64,000 nt of DNA from Buttiauxella sp049686335 (GTDB taxonomy: Bacteria > Pseudomonadota > Gammaproteobacteria > Enterobacterales > Enterobacteriaceae). Of the stretch, positions 9,871 to 17,787 are shown one piece after another. A program made the position numbers and the translations under genes. Under the pieces are notes generated by a model. That model had not been told where the DNA came from. It saw nothing but the letters and a program-made list of their open reading frames with translations, and did no database searches. The first letter of the stretch is position 1. Every line of letters begins with the position of its first letter. The DNA is taken from contig NZ_JBAVHX010000008.1 of NCBI RefSeq assembly GCF_049686335.1, positions 124,001 through 188,000 of the forward strand, given 5' to 3'.

Positions 9871-10581
9871 CTATTCATCAATCGGGAATCCTTCTTCCCG
9901 CATTTTTTTCAATACATCTTGCCAGCGAGAAAGGTTCTTACTATCCCCGACACGTTTATTATTTTGACTGCCTGGTAACCACAGCCCACTATCATTAAAA
10001 GAGTAAACCGGTAATAAGTCTGTACGTTTTGTTGCGGGTAGAATATTGTCGGTCAAACTGTCTAATACCAAAGGGATCGCATTAGGTGTTTCATACCAGG
10101 TTAATACCATATGCGCGCGATTAAGGCGGATGGCTTTAACATAAGTAATTCGCAGCTTTTCCCCGGAAACACCTAAATGGCGTAAGGTGAAATATTTCGC
10201 CAGAGCATAATCTTCACAATCCGCTTGCCCTTTACGCAGTGATTCCACAGGCGTTGCCCAATAATCAACAGAATTCCAGATTTCGCTATCTTCGCGGTAA
10301 TGTAGCTTTTGGTTAAAAAATAGATTAACTGCGTTTAATTGTTCAGATTCACTTTTATTAAGCTGCTGGATAAGCAGTTGTTGCCAGGCATCAATACGTT
10401 TTTCTGCTTCAGGCGTCGCGGGGCCATATAGCTGATTGGTGCGTTGTTGGATCGTGGTGAAGTCCCAGGCGGCACGTAACGAATTCCCCAGCAATAATAA
10501 CAACAGCAACCCTGATAATATAAGGTTCGTTGATACCCGTCTGGCGCTGTACTTGCTTGTCCTGGGAAAGAACGGTGTCAT
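9871..10581 (-). CDS. lapG: LapG periplasmic adhesin protease (transglutaminase-like Cys protease)
   Basis: This 236-residue protein has an N-terminal membrane or signal segment (~19-36) and a bacterial transglutaminase-like cysteine protease domain. The catalytic triad is readable as Cys122 in GQADCEDYALAKY, His157 in NRAHMVLTWY and Asp174 in PLVLDSL. The acidic residues next to the Cys fit the calcium site known for LapG. Its known role is to cut LapA-type adhesins at a di-alanine site near their N-terminus, releasing them from the cell unless LapD holds it back. It lies 9 nt upstream of lapD and 16 nt downstream of a solute-binding protein gene, so it is co-transcribed with both. Confidence 0.95.
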   Translation of the reverse strand: MTPFFPRTSKYSARRVSTNLILSGLLLLLLLGNSLRAAWDFTTIQQRTNQLYGPATPEAEKRIDAWQQLLIQQLNKSESEQLNAVNLFFNQKLHYREDSEIWNSVDYWATPVESLRKGQADCEDYALAKYFTLRHLGVSGEKLRITYVKAIRLNRAHMVLTWYETPNAIPLVLDSLTDNILPATKRTDLLPVYSFNDSGLWLPGSQNNKRVGDSKNLSRWQDVLKKMREEGFPIDE

Positions 10582-10597
10582 CAGTATCGTTAACTGT

Positions 10598-11470
10598 TTA
10601 ATTTTTCTGATCGTTTGTAGTGATGATTTTCTGCGACAGCCATTTCTTGGTCATCTGCTCATGGGCTGATGACGCGAAAATGTGCCCCAGAGTTTTATCG
10701 ACAAACGCAACAAATAACGGATCCTGTTTTTTCATCATAATGGCGTACTTCATTTTCTCCCCCACAACTTCATGCGAAACAGTGAACGCTTCAGGATCTT
10801 TGCTCTGGTTGATAAAAGGGTAGGCCAGTATATCATCGAGGATTAAGGCCGCCGTACGTTTTTGCGCCATCATATCAAACGCTTCTTCCGTCGTTTCTGA
10901 GGTAATAATTGACAGGCTCAGATGTTTTTCACGATTGACGCGATTCAGTTCCAACAGGTCTTTAGAGCCGCGAGGCACACTGACGGTACGCCCCTTTAAA
11001 TCTTCAAGAGTATGGATAGTCGTCTGGCGCAGTGAAATGATGCGTAAATTCGCAGTGAAATAATCTGTCGAAAAAGAGACGCTATTTTTTCTTTCCGGTG
11101 CATCGGTATTCACACTGCAGTCTAAATCTATTCGGTTGCTATTGAGTGCGGTCACTCGTTCAGCAAACATCACCGGGATATAATGAACGTCGAGATTTTG
11201 TAATCCCAGATATACCTGTATTTCACCGGCAATAATATTACACAGCGAAATAGTGTAACCATTGACCTTGCCGGTGTTATCTCGAAAAGAGAACGGTGCG
11301 AGCTGGCGGTAGCCAATGTTGAGCATATGGCTGGATTTAATATGTTCAAATGTCGGCGAGATTTGCTCGGCGCAAAGCGGAAGAGAAACCAGTGCCACCA
11401 GCAGTAATGTCACCCCACGGAACAGATGCTTAAGCTCGTTATTGAATAACTTTTTCATTTTAGTTCGCAT
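10598..11470 (-). CDS. Periplasmic solute-binding protein (SBP_bac_3 type), copy B
   Basis: This protein of up to 290 residues has a signal peptide ending near LPLCA and a bilobed amino-acid-binding fold of the polar amino acid ABC family. Recognisable pieces are HMLNIGYRQLAPFSF, GYTISLCNIIAGEI and DLKGRTVSVPRGSKDLLEL. Two starts are possible, ATG at 11470 or 11458; neither has a clear ribosome-binding site, and the first overlaps the end of the upstream gene, so coupled translation is likely. No permease or ATPase gene is nearby. Its position in one operon with a GGDEF-EAL enzyme, lapG and lapD suggests a ligand-sensing adaptor rather than a transporter part. That is inference; the ligand is unknown. 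Confidence 0.85.
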   Translation of the reverse strand: MRTKMKKLFNNELKHLFRGVTLLLVALVSLPLCAEQISPTFEHIKSSHMLNIGYRQLAPFSFRDNTGKVNGYTISLCNIIAGEIQVYLGLQNLDVHYIPVMFAERVTALNSNRIDLDCSVNTDAPERKNSVSFSTDYFTANLRIISLRQTTIHTLEDLKGRTVSVPRGSKDLLELNRVNREKHLSLSIITSETTEEAFDMMAQKRTAALILDDILAYPFINQSKDPEAFTVSHEVVGEKMKYAIMMKKQDPLFVAFVDKTLGHIFASSAHEQMTKKWLSQKIITTNDQKN

Positions 11471-12380
11471 TGTTTAATGTTGATGCGATCAAGGCTTTTA
11501 GCGCAGTCGACATAGGGATATTAAGGTTTATCGATTTCGGCGCAATCGGCGACATAAACCAATGCTGATAAAGGCTGGTAAAGTCTTTGCTGATAAGGAT
11601 CTTACTCATTGACTCGTCGACGAAGCTTTTAAACTCGGGATCATACAGAGGAAGGAGCAGCCCCGCGGGTATCGGTTGGCTAAAGACCTCATCTGAGATT
11701 TCAAAGTCCTGGGGATCAGGCGAGAGTGCGATCATGCCTTTGAGCAGTACGTAACTGGAAATAAGCGCGGGTAATTCACCCGCCTGGATACTTCTGAAGG
11801 CGGCATTATTGCTGTTATCCAGTTCTATATTGAGATTGAGATCGTTGGATTTATTAAGCTGATGAAGTTGCTCGACATAGATGGTGCCACTTTTCACTAA
11901 AACACTGTGCCCGGCTAATTCTTTAATGGTGTCAGTGTTGTTGTTTTTTCGGGTGATAAAACGGGTACTGGAGAAAAAGAACGGCAGGGTGAACTCCGCT
12001 TGCTGATGACGCAATTCCGAGTAAAAAGCCGGGATGCACATCATGTCAGTGACATGATTTTTAATTAAAACAAACTGTGAGGCGGTACTGCTTCTTACCC
12101 AGCGAACTTTAAGATCTTTTATTTTCAGTTTGGTTTTTAAGTCATCGACGATTTTATTGCAAATATCAATGGAATAACCAGCGGGCTGCTGCGACTCGAC
12201 ATACGAAAACGGGAATGCATCATCCTGATAACCGAGTGTGATGGTCTTCGTTTCCGCAATCCTCTCAAGGGTCTTCTTGCTGTGTATACCGTGGGCATGG
12301 CATACCGGACTACAGAGCAAAAATAGTGACAGAAACCAGATGGCTGACAGACAGGAAGGGTGCATAAACGCACGCGTCAT
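11460..12380 (-). CDS. Periplasmic solute-binding protein (SBP_bac_3 type), copy A
   Basis: The reading frame could run back to 12554, but that would overlap the upstream GGDEF-EAL gene and add about 58 unlikely residues. The ATG at 12380 (or 12365) puts a normal signal peptide, LSAIWFLSLFLLCSPVCHAH, at the N-terminus and gives about 306 residues. Family features are TITLGYQDDAFPFSYV, GYSIDICNKIVDDL and ELAGHSVLVKSGT. It is a diverged paralogue of the following gene and overlaps it by about 11 nt. A REP-like palindrome lies just upstream, inside the operon. There are no partner transporter genes, so a periplasmic sensor role for the neighbouring membrane c-di-GMP enzyme is the favoured guess. 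Confidence 0.83.
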   Translation of the reverse strand: MTRAFMHPSCLSAIWFLSLFLLCSPVCHAHGIHSKKTLERIAETKTITLGYQDDAFPFSYVESQQPAGYSIDICNKIVDDLKTKLKIKDLKVRWVRSSTASQFVLIKNHVTDMMCIPAFYSELRHQQAEFTLPFFFSSTRFITRKNNNTDTIKELAGHSVLVKSGTIYVEQLHQLNKSNDLNLNIELDNSNNAAFRSIQAGELPALISSYVLLKGMIALSPDPQDFEISDEVFSQPIPAGLLLPLYDPEFKSFVDESMSKILISKDFTSLYQHWFMSPIAPKSINLNIPMSTALKALIASTLNNAN

Positions 12381-12399
12381 CCCCCATTTCGGTGAGCGG

Positions 12400-12427
12400 T
12401 GTCGGATGGCGTTACACTTATCCGACC
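12400..12427. repeat. REP-like palindrome inside the lap operon
   Basis: GTCGGATGGCGTTACACTTA followed by TCCGACC is a REP-type palindrome in the 73-nt gap between the GGDEF-EAL gene and the first binding-protein gene. It may adjust mRNA stability within the operon. Confidence 0.6.
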
Positions 12428-12453
12428 TTTGAAAGAGTCCAGCAACTAAAGGT

Positions 12454-14649
12454 TTAACAAACATCGCAAACTTCCCCGTCGATGACTTTATTGCCAAAGG
12501 TCGGCTCGAGATCTTTTTCTGGCAACGGCCGGCTGTAATAGTAGCCCTGGACATTCTGGCAGGAAATACGACGCAAAATGGTACGTTGTTGCTCGGTCTC
12601 CACGCCTTCAGCCGTCACGCTCATGCCATATTTCTGCGCAAACTGAATCAGCATCACCACCAGATACTGGCTGGCACTCTCTTGCTCAAGTTTCATAATC
12701 AAGGTGCGGGCAATTTTGATGCGCGTAAACGGATAAATAAGCAGGTAATCCAGCGCCGCATAGCCGGTGCCCAGGTCATCCATGGCAATGGAAATGCCCA
12801 TCTTCCGAAGTTTCTTAAATACCGGCAGCGCAATCGACTGATCGAGTTTTTCCGATTCAGTCACTTCAATTTCCAGGCGATTAGCCGCGAGGCCACTTTG
12901 TGCCAGAGCATCAACCACAATATCAATCAGGCCAGGGCTATGTAATTGATAAGCCGAAATGTTAACCGCAACTTTGGTGGAATGTGGCCATTTCGCAGCG
13001 GCTTTACAGGACTCGCGAATAATCCACTCACCCAGACGGATAATCAGCCCTGATTCTTCGGCAATATTAATAAAGTAGTCAGGATAGATAAGACCTTTAG
13101 TCGGATGATTCCAGCGGATCAGCGATTCATAGCCACAAACCGTTTCATCTTCCAGATCGATAATCGGCTGGTAGTGCAGCACGAACTCATTGTTATCAAT
13201 GCCGTTGATGATTTCCTGATTCACAAACACACTGTTGGTGTGTTTCATCATCATGCCATCTTCAAAGAAGTGGTAGCAGCCGCGCCCGCTATGTTTTGAG
13301 GCATACAGGGCGAGGTCGGCGTTAATCATCAGCGTCGTAGCGCTGGTACCCTGAGACGGAGCGGTGACAATACCGACGCTACAACTAATGGCGAAAGAGT
13401 GGGTGCCGTAGGTAAAAGGAATGCTCAACGCGCGCACAATTTTCTGCGACAGTGCTCCAGCTTCCTGGCAGTTGTCAGATTTCACGCTCTGCAAAATGGC
13501 AAATTCATCACCGCCTAAGCGTGCGGCAAAATCCGCTGGCCCTAACAGCAAAGACAAACGCTGGGCAACGCCTATCAGCACTTCATCGCCAGCAGAGTGG
13601 CCGAAGGTGTCATTCACCGGCTTAAAGTTATCGAGGTCAATCAGCAGCAGGTTGAATAGCTGACCGTTCTGATTCATTTCGCGGATACATTTATCCAGCG
13701 CCTGGCTAAAGGACGCACGGTTCGGGAAGCCGGTCAGCGAGTCATGGTGAGCCATGTATTCCATTTTTTGCGACATATCCTGCATGCGTTGCAGGTAATC
13801 ACGTTCCACCATCGCAATACGGAGTTTCTCAATTGCTGCTGCTAACCGGCCGATTTCGTCATCCTGATCTAAGTAAGGGGTAATGTGATCGGTTTGCTCA
13901 TGAGCAATGCGCGTCAAAGAGTTAATCAGCAGCGGGACCGGGCGGAAAAGGCGGCGCATAAACAGCGTCACCAGGGCCAGTGTGCCCAATAAAATCAGCG
14001 TCAGGATCACCAGCGTTTTCTTCAGCATGGCGTCATAAGCCGCATACAGCTGGCTCTTATTACCAATACTGCTGATTAAACTACCGAGGATCTCACCGCC
14101 AGGCGTAAGAATCGGAACGGCACTGATAAAGCACTCTTTACCGTTAATGGAAGCAAAACCGATGTAGTAGTTCACCAGCACATCGGTGGCTTTGTGTCCC
14201 TTAAAGGTGATTTTGGCTTCTTGCGAATCGGAGTTGTTGCTGATGCCCTGGAAGCCTTGTTCAGGCGTATAAAGGAAAAGCCACGTCGGGTTGCGGGTTT
14301 GTACCGAAGCTAGCGCCAGCACATCGACCGGGTTATAGCCGGTTTGAATGACGGAGTCCGCATCACCCAATTTGTGTTCAGAAACAATCCGCGTAATTTG
14401 CCCGGTGGCACTGGTTCCTACGGCGACGTTGGTATAAACGTTTCGCACGATATACGTCATTATCTGAGCATTCGCTTCAGCCTGGTGAACCCATTGCTGG
14501 TAAGAGAAGCTATCAATCAGCCCCCATCCCGCACAGGCGCCAGCACCAAATGCAATCAGGATCCCCGCCAATAAAAACTGGGTAATTTTTCCTGCAATAG
14601 AATGGTGCCAACCTTTAACGCTTTTCAGCGACAAAAAACTTTTAGCCAC
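12454..14649 (-). CDS. Membrane GGDEF-EAL c-di-GMP enzyme with periplasmic sensor
   Basis: This 731-residue protein starts at GTG with AGGAAG upstream. It has a membrane segment (~22-45), a periplasmic region of ~160 residues, a second membrane segment (~208-230), HAMP, GGDEF and EAL domains. The cyclase motif RLGGDEFAIL is intact; the residues upstream (GPAD) do not make a proper RxxD inhibitory site. The EAL signature reads YESLIRW, keeping the metal-binding Glu, and AMDDLGTGYAAL is present, so phosphodiesterase activity is plausible. It is the first gene of the leftward operon that continues with two binding proteins, lapG and lapD, so it is a candidate local source or sink of the c-di-GMP read by LapD. 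Which activity dominates cannot be told from sequence. Confidence 0.92.
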   Translation of the reverse strand: MAKSFLSLKSVKGWHHSIAGKITQFLLAGILIAFGAGACAGWGLIDSFSYQQWVHQAEANAQIMTYIVRNVYTNVAVGTSATGQITRIVSEHKLGDADSVIQTGYNPVDVLALASVQTRNPTWLFLYTPEQGFQGISNNSDSQEAKITFKGHKATDVLVNYYIGFASINGKECFISAVPILTPGGEILGSLISSIGNKSQLYAAYDAMLKKTLVILTLILLGTLALVTLFMRRLFRPVPLLINSLTRIAHEQTDHITPYLDQDDEIGRLAAAIEKLRIAMVERDYLQRMQDMSQKMEYMAHHDSLTGFPNRASFSQALDKCIREMNQNGQLFNLLLIDLDNFKPVNDTFGHSAGDEVLIGVAQRLSLLLGPADFAARLGGDEFAILQSVKSDNCQEAGALSQKIVRALSIPFTYGTHSFAISCSVGIVTAPSQGTSATTLMINADLALYASKHSGRGCYHFFEDGMMMKHTNSVFVNQEIINGIDNNEFVLHYQPIIDLEDETVCGYESLIRWNHPTKGLIYPDYFINIAEESGLIIRLGEWIIRESCKAAAKWPHSTKVAVNISAYQLHSPGLIDIVVDALAQSGLAANRLEIEVTESEKLDQSIALPVFKKLRKMGISIAMDDLGTGYAALDYLLIYPFTRIKIARTLIMKLEQESASQYLVVMLIQFAQKYGMSVTAEGVETEQQRTILRRISCQNVQGYYYSRPLPEKDLEPTFGNKVIDGEVCDVC

Positions 14650-14686
14650 AGATTACCAGCTTCCTGAGGATGAGATACTTAGGGGG

Positions 14687-14761
14687 GGCGGATGACGTTG
14701 TGCTTATCCGACCGGTTATTATGAGGATTTTGTTGGGTGGATAAGCGCAGCGTCATCCACC
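14687..14761. repeat. Pair of REP-like palindromes (BIME)
   Basis: Two inversely oriented units, GCGGATGACGTTGTGCTTAT at 14688-14707 and GGGTGGATAAGCGCAGCGTC at 14735-14754, each continue into their closing arm. They lie upstream of the GGDEF-EAL gene start. Confidence 0.75.
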
Positions 14762-15448
14762 GGTTATTACCCGATTATTATGTGAGTTTTTTATTAATAG
14801 AGTTGTATGTTGAATCAACAATAAAGAACTATTGCGTAACATAATTGCTGAGAAAATAAATAAAGGTATAAATACGCGGCGGGACTATAGATAACCGGCG
14901 GGGGCAAGTCAATGATTAAAGATAGGTATTAAACACTAATTTAACTATTGATTGATTCTCTTTAGCTTTGCCATTAAATAAACAGTTTAACGGTGATGTC
15001 TGTTTGTCCTTCAATAACCAATATAAAAGATTAATGGAATAATGTGTTTTAAATTTATTTTCATAACTTTCAGTGGTTTGGGTGTTAATTTCATCTGGGT
15101 TGTTTATGGTTTTCACGTTATGGAAATGTCCATTTTTACCTATAAGTGGCTGTTCTTTTTTGAGCCGAAACTGAATACAATTAAAAATCATTAAACAATG
15201 ACTGCGATTTTTACTCGTTAAACGGCCTCCATTCAATATTAAAAATAACCAATGATGATTGTTAATGGATTGTTTGCAGCAAGGCCGCTTTAAAAGTGTG
15301 GATATTTCTTTTTATTTAACGGTAGATGTTAATTAATTGCGGTAGTTGTTTTGTTTAATTATGTCATCTACACGTTTTTGTCCATTAAGCAATACACTCT
15401 CCAAAACACATAAATAGCACACAACAGCATACAACACGGGTTAAATTC
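14762..15448. other. AT-rich intergenic region between divergent c-di-GMP genes
   Basis: About 690 nt of clearly AT-rich sequence separate the leftward lap operon from the rightward phosphodiesterase gene. It presumably holds the promoters of both. A 106-codon frame on the minus strand (14916-15236) starts at TTG with no ribosome-binding site and resembles nothing I recognise; I regard it as probably non-coding. No RNA gene or clear operator was seen. Confidence 0.5.
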
Positions 15449-17641
15449 TTGAACTCTATAGCGAGCGATAGCACAGCGCATTCAAATAAACGGTGGGGTT
15501 TACCGTTAATTTTACCCTGCCTGCTTTACGCACTGGCGCAGCTGCTCAGCAGCCATCTTATCGTCGATGGGCGGGTTCTGGTGGTCTATGACCTGGAATT
15601 AGCCGCCATCTCCGCGGTGTTGGTGCTGTTCGGCTACCGGGCCATCCCCGGCCTGGTTCTCCTCACGGTTCTCTCCCTGTTATTACGTCCTCTTGCTGAA
15701 ACCTGGGAGTTGCTTGGTTATCTGGCAGCAGGGTTAATTAGCGTCTTCTTCTATACCCAAAGCACCGGCTGGCGTAGCCCATCAAGTTTTGGGCGCATCA
15801 GTCTGACCACCCAGCGCATCATCTGGTTGTGCTTGTGTAATGCGTTGCTAAATACCGTTTTTAGCGAAGTGATTTGCTTTTTCACCATGGCACATCCCTG
15901 TTCTGGAATGGTGTGGGATCATCTGTTTAACGCGCAAACGCTGGTCAGAATCCAGGGCGTAATGAATGGTTGCGTCACCGGCATTCCTTTGTTTTATACC
16001 GTGTTAAGAATTATCAGCCGTCCGAAGTATGCCGCCGTGTGCTGCAAATCTGTGGTTGCGCAGTTCTCAGAAAATGTCGGTTACACCCGTTTTGCTGCCT
16101 GGCTCACCACGCTGCTTATCTTGATGGTGTGTCTCAATATTCCCTTCCAGGGTAACGTCTTTTTTACCTTTTACAGCCTGATCCTGATTTTCCCGCTGAT
16201 GCTGTGGAGTTCGGTTCGTTTCGGCTACATCATCACCACGCCAGTCTGGACGGTGATGCTTATCGTGTTGGGCAAAAATAACGAAAACTACATTGCCCTG
16301 AACGATGACTTCATGCTGCATCAGGTGCTGGTTTCGACGGCTATTTTTGTCTTTACCCTGACCATCGTCATTATGGGCGTGTTGTCCCGATTCAATAAGT
16401 TACGGTTTGATGAACTGCTGGAAATTGGCTTAACCGACCCGATGACCAACATGCCGAATCTTCGTGCCTTAAAGGCGGATATCAAGGCGGCACCACACTC
16501 CACGGTTTGCCTGATTCAGGTCCCCGAAATGGAGCTTTTCTCACGCCGTTACGGTTTGCACTTCCGCGCCAGATACCAAAAGAAGCTCGCCGATCATCTG
16601 CATAAGCAACTGAACGACGACGAAAAAATTTACTACCACGCCGGTTTTGGTCTGCTGCTCAAACTCAATGAACCGAGTTGGGGAAGACTCAGCCTGCTGT
16701 ATAAATCAGCCAACACTTTCCGTTATTCGCATAACAATCAGCAACTGGGTTTCCGTAGCGGCCTCGGTTATTGCCGGGCAACGCAGTTCTGTAATGACGT
16801 TTACAGCCTGACCGGGAAGCTGGGGATTGTTTCCGGGCTATCGCTGGTGAATGGCAAACCGGAAAACCTCGAAGCGCAGTCCAGCCGCATTCTGGAAAGT
16901 TACATTGTTGGGCGTACTGACATTCGCACCGTGCTGCAGAAAACCCTGGATAACGATGCCTTCGTGTTAATGGCACAGCCGATTGTCAGCACGCGTGGGG
17001 AAGAGCGTTATCACGAGATCCTGCTGCGCATGTTGGATGAAGAAGGGCGCTTTATTCCGCCGGACCGCTTTTTACCCGTGGCGACCGAAGCGGGCCTGGC
17101 ACCGGACATCGATCTGTGGGTGATCCGCAACACGCTCAAAACCATGCAACAGCATCCGGATCGTTGCTTCTCGATTAACCTCGCGCCGGTGACGGTGTGT
17201 CGTGCCAGTTTTGTGCACAACGTTCAGCTTTTACTGACCCAGTTTAGTGTCGATCCGCATCGCATCATCTTTGAGATAACCGAAGCCGACGCGCTATCCG
17301 ATACCGAACAATCGCAGAACACCGTGCGATCGTTGAAAAGTCTCGGTTGTCGGGTGGCGATTGATGACTTTGGCACTGGCTTTTCCAGCCATGCCCGCTT
17401 ACGGGATGTCAGTGCGGATATTTTGAAAATAGACGGTTCTTTTATTCGTGAAATTACTGAGAGCGAGCTCAGTCATTACATCGTTGAGTCGTTTTGCCAT
17501 GTGGCAAAAATGAAAAATATGCAGGTGGTGGCTGAGTATGTTGAAAATGAAAATATTCAGCTTTGCCTTGAACGAATGAATGTGGACTGGCTTCAGGGGT
17601 ATCACATCGGTAAGCCCGTTCCTCTGCTCTCACTCGTGTGA
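15449..17641 (+). CDS. PdeF/YfgF-like membrane c-di-GMP phosphodiesterase
   Basis: This 730-residue protein starts at TTG (15449) with ACGGG upstream. The first ~310 residues hold about eight membrane segments of the MASE1 kind, followed by a degenerate GGDEF domain (YYHAGFGLLLKL where the motif should be) and an EAL domain. The EAL motif reads YHEILLRM, and AIDDFGTGFSSHARL and ILKIDGSFIREI are intact, so c-di-GMP hydrolysis is likely. The whole layout, including WGLPL near the start and the EIL motif, closely resembles E. coli YfgF (PdeF). It sits away from the usual yfgF neighbourhood and looks like an accessory paralogue serving this adhesion block. The 3' end is partly duplicated together with a REP unit just downstream. 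Confidence 0.92.
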   Translation: MNSIASDSTAHSNKRWGLPLILPCLLYALAQLLSSHLIVDGRVLVVYDLELAAISAVLVLFGYRAIPGLVLLTVLSLLLRPLAETWELLGYLAAGLISVFFYTQSTGWRSPSSFGRISLTTQRIIWLCLCNALLNTVFSEVICFFTMAHPCSGMVWDHLFNAQTLVRIQGVMNGCVTGIPLFYTVLRIISRPKYAAVCCKSVVAQFSENVGYTRFAAWLTTLLILMVCLNIPFQGNVFFTFYSLILIFPLMLWSSVRFGYIITTPVWTVMLIVLGKNNENYIALNDDFMLHQVLVSTAIFVFTLTIVIMGVLSRFNKLRFDELLEIGLTDPMTNMPNLRALKADIKAAPHSTVCLIQVPEMELFSRRYGLHFRARYQKKLADHLHKQLNDDEKIYYHAGFGLLLKLNEPSWGRLSLLYKSANTFRYSHNNQQLGFRSGLGYCRATQFCNDVYSLTGKLGIVSGLSLVNGKPENLEAQSSRILESYIVGRTDIRTVLQKTLDNDAFVLMAQPIVSTRGEERYHEILLRMLDEEGRFIPPDRFLPVATEAGLAPDIDLWVIRNTLKTMQQHPDRCFSINLAPVTVCRASFVHNVQLLLTQFSVDPHRIIFEITEADALSDTEQSQNTVRSLKSLGCRVAIDDFGTGFSSHARLRDVSADILKIDGSFIREITESELSHYIVESFCHVAKMKNMQVVAEYVENENIQLCLERMNVDWLQGYHIGKPVPLLSLV

Positions 17642-17650
17642 ACCGTTGTT

Positions 17651-17740
17651 GTCGGGGGCGCTGCGCTTGCCCGACCTACGGAACTGCTCTCTCTCGTGTG
17701 AACTGTTTTTGTAGGGTGGATAAGCGAAGCGTCATCCACC
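17651..17740. repeat. REP pair with duplicated gene end
   Basis: Palindromes lie at 17651-17679 (GTCGGGGGCGCTGCGCTTGC...) and 17711-17740 (GTAGGGTGGATAAGCGAAGC...). The ~28 nt before the first, which include the stop of the PdeF-like gene (CTGCTCTCACTCGTGTGAAC), recur at about 17683-17710 with small changes. Confidence 0.75.
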
Positions 17741-17787
17741 AATGAACAACGACGAAACTTATTTACACCACAAAAAAATGGAAACCC

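Noticed and set aside
12381..12554. Longer N-terminus of the binding protein gene back to 12554
   Set aside because: It would overlap the GGDEF-EAL gene by 100 nt, put ~58 hydrophilic residues before the signal peptide and read through a REP palindrome.
14916..15236. 106-codon minus-strand frame in the AT-rich gap
   Set aside because: It begins at TTG without a ribosome-binding site, has no recognisable domain, and lies in AT-rich promoter-like sequence.
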